Shown here piece after piece: positions 45,230 to 57,345 of a stretch of 64,000 nt of DNA (positions are counted from its first letter, which is position 1; each line of letters opens with the position of its first letter). A program made the translations under genes and the position numbers. The notes under the pieces were generated by a model. That model saw only the letters and a list, made by a program, of their open reading frames with translations, did no database searches and was not told the origin of the DNA. This stretch comes from Microplitis mediator (Eukaryota > Arthropoda > Insecta > Hymenoptera > Braconidae), in contig NC_079974.1 in assembly GCF_029852145.1 (NCBI RefSeq), positions 6,075,501-6,139,500 on the forward strand, written 5' to 3'.

Positions 45230-46966
45230 TATACATGACAAAGTTAACGTTCTTGCCGAATTTAAACTCTGTAACACATATATTCAATGAACGGAATCAT
45301 ATTAACCTTTAACGCCCCGCGAACCCCCTTAGGGGTTGATTTTATGAAAGCCGTTTCATGAGGGATCCCTAAATGACATAATAAACGTTCATGCCGAATT
45401 TCAACACTGTAACGTATGTATTTGAAAAACGGAAACATATTAACGCTTGAAGCCCACGCAAACCCTGTTAGGAGTAAATTTTATTGAAGCCCTTATGAAA
45501 AATACCTACATGACATAACAAACGTTCACGCTGAATTTTAAATCCGTAAGCCTTATAGTTCCAGAGATACTATATTGAATAGATTTACATTCTTACTTAG
45601 TTACAAATAAGTCAGATTAGACTCTTTTATTTTGACTATATAATAAACTGTGATATACGATTCAGTTGACAGAAACAATTGATAAATGAAACAAAATCTA
45701 ATCGATAAAAATAATATAAAAAACATATAACTAACGCTAATGGAATAAAAACAATTGATGGCTGTAATTTAATTGTTTTTTTCTTATACTTTTAGAAAAA
45801 TAATTTAAATACCCGAATCCTGAGTAACAATTGATTCAAGAAGTAGCCTATATTTTAAGTGACAGCATCTTGTATATGTATAAAAAATTTCATCTCAATC
45901 AGTTAAGTGGTTAATTAGTTATAAAGGTAAAAACCGTAAGAGAGACAGACAGACGAAAATTCCAAAAAGGGTAAATACAGTATGAGTAGGTCATAAAAAT
46001 GATATTTGATGCATAATTCGAAATAAAAACACAATGTACAGTCAGAGCCTATATATTAGTATAGAAGTATAGATATAAAATATAAAATTATTAATCACTG
46101 TAAGTTATATTGAATTGGTCAATCTTGGTTAACTTAGCATACAAAAATAAATAAATTATTATAAATAACTAATCAAAATCAAGTACTTATCTTTCAAACC
46201 AAATTATTTATATAAGTTAATGCACAAAACGGTTGATAAATAATATAAATGATTATTTATAGGTTATGATCTTCATTTATTTTACATATTGTGTAAGATA
46301 TGTTATTTTGTCTTTTTAATCCTATACATCATACAAAAAATTTAAAAAATTCAAGTAATAAATTAAATAGATTTACATTCTTACTTAGTTACAAATAAGT
46401 CAGATGAGACACTCTTATTTTGACGGTTTAATAAAGTTATTTAGTTCTTCAATAAGGCATTGGGATAACCTATCAATTTAATTAACAGAAACAATTGATA
46501 AATGAAACAAAATCTAATCTATGAAAAAAAAATATAGAAACAATTGATATGCGTTATATAGAAACAATTGACGCTAATGGAATAAAAACAATTGATGGCA
46601 GTAGTTTAACTGTTTTTTTATTGTACTTTTAGAAAAATAATTTATATACCCGAATTCTGATTTATAATTAATTTAAAAAGTAGCCTATATTCTAAGTGAC
46701 AGCATCTTGAATATGCATAAAAAATTTCATCTCAATCAGATGAGTGGCTGATCAGTTATAAAGGTACAAACAGACAGAGAGACAGACAAACAAAAATTCC
46801 AAAAAGAGTAAATACAGTATGAGTAGGTCATAGAAATGATATTTGATGCATAATTCGAAATAAAAACACAATGTACAGTCAGAGCCTATAGATTTATATA
46901 TTAGTATAGATATATGACACCATATATAATCATATATGATTAGACAAAATCTTTTTTCATCGGGGA

Positions 46967-49083
46967 TCTATATTTATTTATTTCTTTAATAGTGAATTTT
47001 TAAAATAAGGTAGCCGATAGAGGGGACATAGCTTGGCCAATAGAGGGGACATCAGGATTCAAAGTTATTTTCTTGAATTACTTAATATCTGATAAAGAAA
47101 TTAAAAATTTTTTTGTGTCTATATAAAGATGAATATATTAGCTTTTTTTCTACATTCTAATCTTATGAATATAATGATATTTTATGTTTAAAATATTTAC
47201 TTAAAAAAAAAAGTTCGCTAAACCGGCCGATAGAGGGGTCACTTACCTTACTACTAACATCAATTTAGAAATAATCCTATTCGAGTATCGTGAAATTTGT
47301 TACTTACATTGGAAAGACACTAAGGCAGCACTAAAAAGTTAAAAAAAAATACAAGAATAATTATGTTTTTTATATATTGTTTTTCATCCCTATACTTTTT
47401 ACGATACCAGTACTGTATTTTTTTAACTGAACTTAATACAACAATCTTTTTGTAAAATTTCGATAGTAAAATGTAAAAAATCTCTTGTAAACAGTAAGTT
47501 TTCATCTAAAATTGATAGTTTACGGTAAAACGAGTCGGGTCCAGGATTACGATACTTGTATAGTAAATTTTCATAGAATTTTTTTTCCGTGCAGTCATAC
47601 TGTATCAAAACGACTCGAAGGTCAAAAACTGTATCTGCAATAGTTGCAAAGTTACAGCAATTTGTTTGTTAACAAATCGAGTCAGTGCTTTGACTTTGTC
47701 GTGATCCAAAATCACAATGGTTTTTAATAAATTGAAAATATTTTTTTTTTGCCATTTTGTTGCAGGTTGCTGTTTTTGTAGTTTTTTTATGTTCTAGAGA
47801 AAAATTAAAATAAAGAAAAAAAATTGTTTATAACAAATTGTTGACAAAAAAAATTTTTTTCTGCCATTATATTTAGAAATGCAAGTTATGATTTAAAAAA
47901 AAATCGATACCTTAATTATTTATTTAAGTAATCAAAATATGAAAAAAACACGAATATAAACAATAAGATATTGTTTTTAAAAAAAATGTTTTTTTAAAAA
48001 TCATTATTTTCTTACGCTAACAATATTGTGAAAACAATTTTCCTAAAATATTTAATTAATCCATTTGTTCATAAAAAATTTATAAACAAATGGCATAAAA
48101 AATTTGAAAAGTAATCATGTAATGCCTAACAAGTATGTGAAATCAGTAATAGCTTAAAATGAAAAAAAAAAAAAAAATATTTAACATACATTACTTAGAA
48201 TTTTAATTTTTTTGTTACTTCAAAAATTAATATTTAATGAAATAAAAGTATTTTATAAACTTTTATGACGTTATCTTGTTGAGTATGTCTATCAAAAGGG
48301 CTCCAAGAAGCAAAAAATTTATAGATGAATTATTTAAACTTCTACATCGCCTTTTATGACAGCACATACCCGTAAAACAAATGTTAATTAACAATCGAAT
48401 AACTTTTTGAAAAATGATGATACGACTTTTAGTACCACGGAATCATATTCTTTGAAGTGTCTAGATGACATCAGAATTTTTTCAAATTTTTTAATCAATA
48501 TTTAATTGCATAAAAAAATTATTTAACAACTACGCTCACTAGAGCGGCAGTGTGCGCATCCCGAAACTGCCGCGCAAAAGCCGATTTTCAACGTTAAATG
48601 GAAATTATAAATATTGGAGCTACAATTCGGGGAGTCGAGAACTTTTTTACTAAAATTTTCTGCTCTTTTTTAATATTTGAGCTATCACTTATACTTTTTG
48701 AGATTTTGCCAAAAAGCTGGACGGCTGATTTTTTGAACGATTTTTTATTGGTAAAAATTGTAATTTTCTTTTCCAGAAAAAAAAAACACGCTTTTCTCTA
48801 GACGCCATTCCGGATCGTTTAAGCCATCAACCATATTTTTAAAAGACCTGTAACTATTTTTTGCAGGTTTTCATCTTCTTGACTAGACTAATAATATATT
48901 TTCAAGATATTCTGAAACATTTGAAAAACTGGAATTATCATATGTTTTCATGGAATGATTTCCATTAGTATATATTTGAATGAATCTTGAAATTGCAGAA
49001 AAATATTCGCTTTTATTTTAACGTATCGAAATTTTTTTTTTTTTTTTTTCTAATAACAAATCGATCTTCATTACAATTCATAT
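46967..49083. other. AT-rich non-coding stretch
   Basis: No supported gene. GGCCGATAGAGGGG occurs in variants near 47,012, 47,033 and 47,225. Long A and T runs account for the short frames. Downstream part is the 3' side of flightin, with a minus-strand AATAAA at about 49,084-49,089. Confidence 0.4.
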
Positions 49084-49169
49084 TTATTTACGAAAAGTGA
49101 GAACAACTGAAAATAATAGACAATAGTTTTGACAATATTGGCATAATTTTGATCAAGTCAGTATAATTC

Positions 49170-49735
49170 TTAAAGTATCGGTTGATATTTGAGACTGTAA
49201 TAGGCTCGAGTATGATAACTATAATATCTTGGTTCACTCCTGTATCCAGTAATCCATCGCATATCGGCTGATCGCTTATAACTTCTATTTGTGTTTTTAA
49301 TATCGTAGTTTCTAAACATTCTCTCAGACCACTCTTCAGCATTTGGTAATTCTCGCCATATACCTCGATTTCTTTTGTTCATCCAGTCAATCACATCATT
49401 GTAGTAAATCTGTCTATAGTAAACATTTAATTACAATACGAACATTAAAAATTTTTCCATTGAATTAAGTATTTACGTAGGATTAAATTAAGAATATTAA
49501 AATGATCACTTTACCTATATTCATACAGATAACGATAGTTTAAAAATAATGGTCGAACCCAATGGAGTGTGTATTTGGGCTTTGGTGCTTTAACTAATGT
49601 AGAATAATCTAACTTTACTTTTTCTTCTTTTTTAGCAGCTGCGCCAGTAGCAGGAGTATCAGTTGTTTCAGCCTCTGTTTCTTCCGTTGCTGGAGCATCA
49701 TCCCCAATATCCCATGGATTTTCGTCGTCAGACAT
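49170..49735 (-). CDS. fln: Flightin (two exons, intact)
   Basis: Exon 1 is 49,735-49,515 and exon 2 is 49,413-49,170, joined across a 101-bp GT-AG intron (donor TATAG-GTAAAG, acceptor TTTACTATAG). The protein is 154 residues. Flightin binds myosin in the thick filaments of insect indirect flight muscle and sets filament length and stiffness. The N-terminus is acidic, Ala/Thr/Glu-rich and disordered (SDDENPWDIGDD). A conserved core follows, about residue 58 onward: HWVRPLFLNYRYLYEYR, YYNDVIDWMNKRNRG, IWRELPNAEEWSERMFR, then YYSYHTRAYYSLKY near the end, as in known flightins (WYR region). The split codon at the junction keeps the frame. No stop or shift is seen. A minus-strand AATAAA lies about 85 bp past the stop. 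The gene has an open 195-bp gap to an ORF on the other strand. Confidence 0.93.
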
Positions 49736-49930
49736 TTTGTTTAGTTACAATATTCGTTTAATTATTTTGAATTTATAAAATCTGAAAATATAATTAAAAT
49801 TTCAAATATATTAACTATTTAAAACCTTTCCACATTGTTATGCAACTTCTTCTCACTTTAATTTTTTCTCACTTCACTAGTGTAATATTCGTTCGTTTAT
49901 AACTAAAGTCAATTTAAATAAACACTTGGC

Positions 49931-50233
49931 ATGAAACTTTTTTTGTTTAGTAGTGTATTTGCATGTTTGTACTTACCTACCACAAAAATACTTGCAATGA
50001 ATACTTTGTTAGTAACATATAAAAAAGCTTACGAACTGATTGTGAACTATCCAAAAAAAAAATCGCCTGCAACTACTGCATACAGCTGTGTATCGCTTTT
50101 ATTTGAGCCAACGTTTAGCCAAGCAGTAAGAGAAGGGGAATGTCAGGAACCCTGGCATAGTGAACTAAGGAAAATAGTTTTATTTCTTCACTTTAAAGAA
50201 ATATATTATCAACTTGGTCCATCAGAATTGTAA
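49931..50233 (+). CDS. Unrecognised 78-100 aa protein, head to head with flightin
   Basis: An open frame with two possible starts: ATG 49,931 (100 residues) or ATG 49,997 (78 residues). From the first start the N-terminus (KLFLFSSVFACLYLPTT) looks like a signal peptide or membrane segment. From the second it is a soluble, mildly basic protein. The rest (SPATTAYSCVSLLFEPTFSQAV, then GECQEPWHSELRKIVLFLHF) has a balanced composition unlike the AT-driven frames around it. An AATAAA follows at about 50,363, 130 bases past the stop. These support a real small host gene, possibly sharing a bidirectional promoter with flightin. I do not recognise the family, and an upstream exon is possible. Confidence 0.5.
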   Translation: MKLFLFSSVFACLYLPTTKILAMNTLLVTYKKAYELIVNYPKKKSPATTAYSCVSLLFEPTFSQAVREGECQEPWHSELRKIVLFLHFKEIYYQLGPSEL

Positions 50234-51079
50234 AATCATGATTATATATAATGCACGTTACATTTGAATGTTATCTTAAAGGTCCTTAAGCGATAAAAAA
50301 AAAATTTTGAAAAATGAAAAATTTTCGCTTAGCAAATTATTATAATTAATAGTTTTATACGGAATAAAACTTACATGAAAAAAATCATCCATGTCTTCTC
50401 TAGAAGGCAGAGTCTTCTAAACGTCGTATTTGTAAAAAATTTAAAAAACACTTTAAATTAATTTTTAACGTGCCAAGGTAATTATCACAGCTGTGTATTC
50501 TCAAAAGAAACGACCTTAAAAAAAGAAAAAGAGAAAAAAAACAATATTTTTACCTTGATTCATACAGTCTTCCCGTATACAATTTTTAAAGTAAAAAAAT
50601 TTACTTATTAAATTTCAGAAAACATTTTATTATAAAATAATAAAAATTGAAACCATAAACAAAATTTATTAGATTGCATAGAACTACTTAAATTTTACAA
50701 CTTTGTTTTTTGGATCAAGTCCAGCTTCAAATACGATTTTTTGTTTATTTATTCATTTGATTTGACAGTTCGCAATAGTTATAATATCTACAACTGTTTC
50801 GGACTAATTGAAAATACCTTTCGCACAAATACTCAAACTTAGAAGACTCATTCATTAATAAAAACAGAAACAATGTTTTTTACTTTAGTTTCAATTCATA
50901 TAAATTATTAATTATAATAATTCGTTACGCAACAATGACTGATTTTGTGCATTCTTGTATTTTAATCACTTACTTGGGCACTTAAGAAAAAAGTTAATAA
51001 ATGTGTGTACATAAAGTCAAAATTTTTGAGCATGCAATAAATAAATAATTTCTATTCATTTATTAAAATTCAAAATTTT
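50234..51079. other. Non-coding stretch
   Basis: No ORF or repeat structure that I can support beyond the 3' end of the preceding ORF. Confidence 0.4.
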
Positions 51080-51633
51080 TAACTTCCCGAGTCGGAATTT
51101 AAATCGTAGATTGAACGTACTAGACCTTGGAAACGTAAATTTAACCTTTGAAGACGTAAATAGCCGAAAAACGTATTTTAGACGTAGTTGACGTACAAAA
51201 ACGTAAATAAGACTTGTGTAATCGTAGATACAACCTTTCAAAACTTGCAATAAAAAAATTAAACTATATTGAAAACATTTCATCGTCAAAAATACATGTC
51301 TAGCAATTAGAAGACGAGAAATAAAAATTTTCTCTTTTGGGTCTTACATACCTAGTAGCTTGGAGACCAAAAATAAAAATTCTCAACAGCTGTGATATAT
51401 TTTGGGCCTTGTGAGACTGTACTCTATAAAGTTTCGAAAAGATGTATCTACGATTACGCAAGTCTTGTTACGTTTTCGTACGTCAACTACGTCTAAAATA
51501 CGTTTTTACAGCTATTTACGTTTTCGAAGGATGAATTCACGTTTTCAACGTCTAGTACGTGCAATCTACGATTAAAATTTCGACTCGGGTTGCTGCTAAA
51601 AAATCAAAGATTTTTTAAAAATTCGGGAAGTTA
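51080..51633. mobile_element. TA-flanked ACTTCCCGA element containing a foldback
   Basis: Outer ends ACTTCCCGA and TCGGGAAGT are each flanked by TA. Within it, 51,086-51,589 is an inverted repeat with arms of about 160 bp (CCCGAGTCGGAATTTAAATC on the left, complement CCCGAGTCGAAATTTTAATC on the right), both rich in ACGTAAA/ACGTACTAGAC motifs. Confidence 0.75.
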
Positions 51634-51860
51634 TTGTTCTTTCTCTTTGAGCTTGAAAACAATGGGCAGTTTTAAGGCTGACTCGCAGAATCAACTAGTT
51701 TCCAGATTTTTTTTCATTGAAGTAAGGTAGCAATATCGTTTAGATTTTCAACATTGTCTGGTAAACGAGAAATACTGATGGCGTTATTTATTTGGAATCA
51801 AACATAGTAAGAAACAAAGTTTGAATTTGTTACCTTTTCTGACAGAACTATAAAGATATA

Positions 51861-52859
51861 CACGGAAAGAAAATTATGAGAAATTTTGCTATGCATTATG
51901 GGAATAGTTCCCATAATGGTATAAGAATTGTACCCATACTATTATAGGGCTGGTTTCCATATTAGTTTAGGAACTATTCCCATACTATTATGGGGACTAT
52001 TTCTGTAATAGTATGAGAATTATTCTTATAATATTAAGGGAACTATTTCCATAATGTTATGAGAACTATTCCTATAATACCACAGAAATTTTTTTTTTGC
52101 AAAATAAGATTCAAATGAAGCTTCTTCGACGCTAAATTTGTCTTGAAACACTTGAAAATTTGAGATTTTATCGAAATTTAAATTTTTATTTCCAAAATTA
52201 GAATTTTCTTGAATGTTCTGTGCTGACAAAAAATTTTTGTGAAAAATTTTAATGTTTTTGCCAAATACGAATTTTTTTTTCAACGTTTGAATTTTTGTTT
52301 TTATATTAAATAATATTTCTGTGTATTGTAGAATTGATTTCCATACTTTCCTTTAAATTCAAATTTTCATGATAGTATAGGAACCATTCCTATAATATTA
52401 TAGGAATGGTTCCTATAATATTATGGGAACTATTCCCATATTATTATGGAAATGATTCACATAATGGTATAGGAATCATTCCAATAGCACTATGAAAACC
52501 ATTACTATAATATTATGGGAATAGTTCATATACTATTATAGGAACCATTCTTATAATATTATGGGAACGATTCCTATAATTTATGGCAATGGTTCCCATA
52601 ATATTATAGGAACAATGCCTATAATATTATGGGAACGATTCCTATAATTTATGGCAATGGTTCCCATAATATTATAGGAACCATTCCGATAATGTTATGG
52701 GTAGCATTTCCATAATTATAGGAACTGTTCCTATAATTATTGGAAACATTCCTAAACTCATAGGAACTGCTCGCATCATTTATGGTCATATTTCCTATGA
52801 TGGTATAGGAAAAATTTTTATAGAATTATGTAAACAGTTTCCATAATTTTCTTTCCGTG
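51861..52859. mobile_element. 999-bp TA-flanked element with palindromic minisatellite
   Basis: Ends CACGGAAAGAAAATTATGAG and complemented CACGGAAAGAAAATTATGGA, each next to TA. Two arrays of about 22-bp units built on GGAACTATTCCCATAATATT lie at 51,890-52,080 and 52,370-52,810; each unit is close to self-complementary. A non-repetitive AT-rich island separates them. Confidence 0.85.
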
Positions 52860-53940
52860 TAGAATTTAATAAATGTAATTACAATATTTTTAACATGTGA
52901 TGTTGATTGAAAAATTAAAAAGTTTCATTCCTAATATATAACACACGAAAAAGTTATTCTCGTTTGAAATTCTGTGACGTTAAGATAATGCCAGACTATA
53001 TTGACCAGCTGACAAAGATTGAAATAAACTCATTTAAAAAGGACATTTGGCAGCCAAAATGAAAGTAGATTTCTTTTTATTGATTCTCAAGCTATTAAAT
53101 AATAATTAATTTAAAAATTAAATTTCTTTAACATTTTCCATGAACTTCAAGGTCGGAAATACATGTTGAGAAATTGTCGAAACGGCAAGCAGAGATACAA
53201 AAATCTAAGCTAATTAGATGAGCTATAAAATACTTCCAATCATAATCCACATAAGTTTTTTTTTTAACGTAATATAGAGATAAATCAATTAATAATTTTT
53301 TTCTCAAACGTGTAAAATTTAAAATACCTACTACGTTCAAACTAATCAACGAATTTAGCTTATTTTTAGACTTGATCAAACCATTGAACCAATAAATATG
53401 TGTGTCAAGTTTTATTTAGATCCATTCAGAATTGTTAGCGCTAATGAGACTACAAGGCTCAATGTTTATAATTAATCATATAGTTGTGCTTGAGCGTCAT
53501 AATAAATGAATAATTCGTTTTTAGACAAATTCATAATAGTGTAATTTGAAGCTTATTTTATTAGCTTAAAGATGTAATTACCCTGCAACGAATTATTCAG
53601 AAGATATTGAGAGTTGAAGCCGTAAAAATTGTTTTTCAATTTTTTCAACAGTTACCAAAGTTATTTATCTATTTGAGAAAATTGACGACACAGAAAGTTA
53701 AGTTACGAAAATCACAGCTAATTTTATGAGTTTTCATGTACATTTAACAGAAGTGAGCTATCGCTTTTTATTTCAAAGTTATGTAAAGCAAAATTGAAAG
53801 AAAAACAATTGTTTTTTTTCTTTTTTTTAATTTGAAAAACTTGAAACACCAATATTTTTTGAACTTACCGATCGATTTGGCTCATATTCAAACTTAAATG
53901 AGATTTTTCCAAATAAAAAAAAAAAGACTGTAAAATTCAT
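52860..53940. other. AT-rich non-coding stretch
   Basis: Nothing assignable on either strand. Confidence 0.4.
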
Positions 53941-54270
53941 TCAAATCCGTTTGGAATTGTAGACGTTATCATGTCCACAAGCAACATTATATCCCATATA
54001 CATATGAGGGTGATCCGGTTGGAACAATGATTTTTTTTCAACTCTCACTTCAAAATATTGTTGTAGACATTGAAATAAAAATTCCCTAAAACTTTCAGCA
54101 CTTTGTTTTAATTTTATAAGTACTTTACATTCGATTTTGGAGTCTTTCCATTGGAAATACATAGGGAAGTTAAGATTTTTTTGAATTCTCTTTACATCAG
54201 TAGCGTTGCAAATCATCAAGTCAGCGTTCACCGGATTTTGTAAGTAATTTAATCCTCTTAGAAAGTTTCC
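53941..54270 (-). CDS. Unrecognised coding segment, possible terminal exon
   Basis: A minus-strand open frame ending in a stop at 53,941. It reads FLRGLNYLQNPVNADLMICN at its upstream end, then VKRIQKNLNFPMYFQWKDSK, KVLIKLKQSAESFREFLFQC and PDHPHMYMGYNVACGHDNVY. Tryptophan, cysteine, histidine and proline content is too high for a random AT-rich frame, and there is no internal Met near the start, so it looks like the 3' exon of a larger gene. No clean splice acceptor was found; an AG near 54,275 is a weak candidate. I do not recognise the family. Confidence 0.45.
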   Translation of the reverse strand, partial: GNFLRGLNYLQNPVNADLMICNATDVKRIQKNLNFPMYFQWKDSKIECKVLIKLKQSAESFREFLFQCLQQYFEVRVEKKSLFQPDHPHMYMGYNVACGHDNVYNSKRI

Positions 54271-54568
54271 TTAGTAATTTTACTGATATTCTAACTGTTT
54301 TTTCTGTATGGGTTTTGAAAATCATGTTTTTTACTAACAATTTGGGTTTTTAGTTGATATTGACTGTTGATAGAGAAAACGATTTTTTAGGAAATTTGAT
54401 TCCTTACAAAAAAGTCATTTTAGTTAAGTGGCACAAGATCTTCGTTCATGTGATATAGGGATTTTATTAATTTTGTAGATATTTTTTTGAAAATTCGACC
54501 AAAGACCATTTAATTTTAATTTTAAATAAGTAAATAATTGATATATATACATATATACATATATATTA

Positions 54569-56106
54569 GACTGATTCAAAAAACAAACAAATTTTTTTTT
54601 TCTTCCAAACAGGTTCAAAAGTTTCGTTTAGATAAAAAAAGACACCTGCAAAAATTAGAGCTCTTAATATTAATATTAACATTGTCCGCATCGCACTTTT
54701 CTATTTCCCATAAGAAGAACATGGAAAAAATTTTTTTTACGTCTTCTGATTTTTATAAGTAGCTAACGATGCGTCATAGGAATAATTGGCAGGCATGTTT
54801 TTGTAGGAAATTGAATGCTCTACAAAAAAAGATTTATATCATTTTTTGAGGAATCTAATTTTTCAAAAATCAATATAATCAAGAATAGTGTATTATATGG
54901 CTTGTTATTTCTACAAATTATTAGAATCTGGAAAACCTATTTATCTACGTGAGCTATTCATCAATGATAATGATACAAGACATTCTGAAAGACAAGCTAT
55001 CAAAAAGAATAATGTAAATTTTAAAATTCCATACTTTTCTACTGTGCTATACGAGCAATCATTTGTTGTGTCAATTATCCGTCTTTGGCAAGAGTTACCC
55101 TTAGATCTGATTAAATCAGGCAGTATTGAGATCTTTAAAAACAAGTTGTATGATTATCTACTAAATCTAGATTTTAATTGACGAAATTCGTAACGGTATA
55201 TCGTTGAATTTCTCATTTTCTTATTATTGATTTTAGCTTTGTCTATATGATTGATTCAAATTTAAATTAATATTATTGTTGTTGTTGTTGTTTGATCATT
55301 TTCAAATTTGTTCTACTGCTGTAAGATCATCTGTATGATTTCACTTTGCCATTTTGCCTATGCCTTGGCATGCAAATTTAATAAATAAAAAAAAAAGTTA
55401 TTTGAGGTTGAAGTCGAATCAATATTAAATTTTGAGATTTTCTTATTTTTCCGGCGAAACTATCAGACCTATTACAAAATATCATTAGACCTTTTTTGTA
55501 GACAATTTTATTCCATAGAAATTATTTTGAATAAAGTTTTTCCGAATTCCGCATTGTTTTCTAGTTATTTTTATTTTAATGTCTAGCTCTTAAAATCGAT
55601 CAGAAGACTATTTTTTTAAGAGCATGACATTAAAATAAAAATAACTAGAAAACAATGCGGAATTCGAAAAAACTTTATTCGAAATAATTCAGGGAATAAA
55701 ATTGTCTACAAAAAAGGTCCAATGATATTTTGTAATAGGTCTAATAGTTTCGCCGGAAAAGTAAGAAAATCTCCAAATTTAATATGAATTCGACTTCAAC
55801 CTCAAATAACTTTTGAACAAATAGATTCCCCAAAAAATGATAAGAATCTTTTTTTGTAGAGCATTCAATTCCCTACAAAAATATTTCTGCTAATTATTCC
55901 TATGCCGCATTGTTGGCTACTTATAAAAATCAGAAGACGTAAAAAAAATTTTTTCCTCGTTATTCGGAAATAGAAAAGTGCAATGTGGACAATGTTAATA
56001 TTAATATTAAGAGCTCTAATTTTTACAGGCGTCTTCTTTTATCTACGCAAAACTTTTGAACCTGTTTGGAAGAAAAAAAAAAATTTGTTTGTTTTTTGAA
56101 TCACCC
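54569..56106. mobile_element. TA-flanked foldback element, arms about 500 bp
   Basis: Ends GACTGATTCAAAAAACAAAC and complemented GGGTGATTCAAAAAACAAAC, both flanked by TA, as in Tc1/mariner-related MITEs. Arms are complementary over about 500 bp and meet near 55,605. The left arm is interrupted by a LINE fragment at 54,870-55,396 that the right arm lacks. Subtracting it gives an element of about 1.01 kb. Confidence 0.85.
54870..55396 (+). mobile_element. 5'-truncated LINE insertion with poly(A) tail
   Basis: Contains a 97-codon frame (54,888-55,181) resembling the C-terminus of a LINE reverse transcriptase ORF: LRELFINDNDTRHSER, NVNFKIPYFSTVLYEQSF, VSIIRLWQELPLDLIKSGS, IEIFKNKLYDYLL. A 3' UTR with a GTT repeat ends in AATAAATAAAAAAAAAA. 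The boundaries are exact from comparison with the other foldback arm. Confidence 0.75.
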
Positions 56107-56754
56107 TAATAGATATCTATATGTGCACATATTATTGTCCCTCGATCATGATGTTGAAATCAAGAACATTAAAATTACACTTATTTCGACACTTGATGCT
56201 ACTGACATACTAATCCGATTTACGCATTTGAAACTCATAAGGACAAATATAGAATAGATCAATACATTGGTAGGAATATTCATGAACACTTTTTTTTTAC
56301 TCCATCTTCAGTTTGATGCATTTATTTACAAGTCAGATTATGTTAATGTATATGAATCATTCTATCAAGTAAAGTTATTGTTACAAGGCGACTCTCGCCG
56401 ATTCGTTTCAAACTTTGTGAAGGTGTTATGCATATTCAGGAGAAAATTCTCTGAAAATTTGAGCTCCAATAAGCGGCTTTCTAAGTTATGATTTTTTGAG
56501 TATTTGAAAATTTTTTTTTTTCAACTTTTTTGTTAATTTTTTTGAAGTAGAAAATTTTTTTTATACAAATGAGCAAATGAAAGTTTACGTCGAGGAAATT
56601 TTCAACTTTTCAATAGAAAATGTAATTTATAATTTCAAGTTACAGAAGAGTTAAAAATTTTATTGATGTTGAAAAAAGATTTTTTTTACTTTTTTTCCAC
56701 TTTGGCATTAGTCTCCTAGTATATGTGGGGAAAAGAGAAAAAAAATCTGGGCAT

Positions 56755-57345
56755 CGGTTGGCCCTGTGAGCCAGCCCCAAAACTTTCCCCTGTTTTTGAG
56801 CACTTTGAGCTCGAAAATACTTTTGTATGCCATGGTTTTCTTATAAGCTTTTCAAACTCAAACCCATTATAGTACATTACATGATAATTTATCCGGGGAA
56901 AATGACATAAAATGATATTGTTTCACTGTTCGTCGTCGATATCTTTTAAACTAATTGACGGATTTTAATGTTCAATCTAGCAATCAGTGCGTTTTACTGA
57001 GTTTTCGGGCTAATTAAATTTTGGATATGATTAGTGCAGTCGTTTTAAAGATATTCATGAAAAACCGTTTTTTATCATTTCTTTCTTCGAGGACATCTCT
57101 CCGATTGAGATGGTTAAGGTGACATTCAACGCAGCTTATAAAGTTTTAGAGCTGATTAGATTTTGGATACAATCCATCGAGCAAATTCAATGTTATCAAA
57201 AAAAACATTTTTGAAAAAATTTTATTTTTGAAATATCTCCGAACGCACTTGACCGATCAAGCTCAAATTTAACAGCTTCTAGATATCAACAAGCCACGTC
57301 GAATAACACCTTGACGATCATAATCGTCATACTTAACGATAATGT
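56755..57345. repeat. Second copy of the ACTTCCCG-family interspersed repeat (5' part)
   Basis: Shares GGCCCTGTGAGCCAGCCCCA, AAAATACTTTTGTATGCCAT and GCTTATAAAGTTTTAGAGCT phrases with 36,465-37,030 in the same order, with scattered changes. The 3' end of the family is not present here. Confidence 0.7.

Larger units (their letters stand above)
44203..46914. mobile_element. Nested repeat starting ACTAGCCGTTACCCGCCCGC, with internal duplications
   Basis: Begins ACTAGCCGTTACCCGCCCGC and ends in TTAGTATAGATATA after a GACAGACAGAC...AAAATTCCAAAAAG region. A unit of about 140 bp (ACTCTGTAACACATATATT to GAAAGATACTTACATGAC) is present about three times (44,907; 45,258; 45,400). A unit of about 500 bp with TTTACATTCTTACTTAGTTA is duplicated (45,577 and 46,362). 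Two short minisatellite-bearing elements are inserted in it. No ORF; class unknown, perhaps a SINE-like or LINE-derived non-autonomous repeat. Confidence 0.6.
43033..46966. mobile_element. Element with 37-bp perfect terminal inverted repeats and nested insertions
   Basis: The left end TCCCCGATGAAAAAAGATTT (continuing to TATATGAT at 43,069) is matched exactly in reverse at 46,930-46,966. Inside, 43,590-44,190 is an array of TATATATAGACTTATATATG-type units around GATCAGATCTGATC. From about 44,203 to 46,914 a different repeat is nested. No TA or longer target duplication is obvious. No transposase is seen. Confidence 0.75.
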
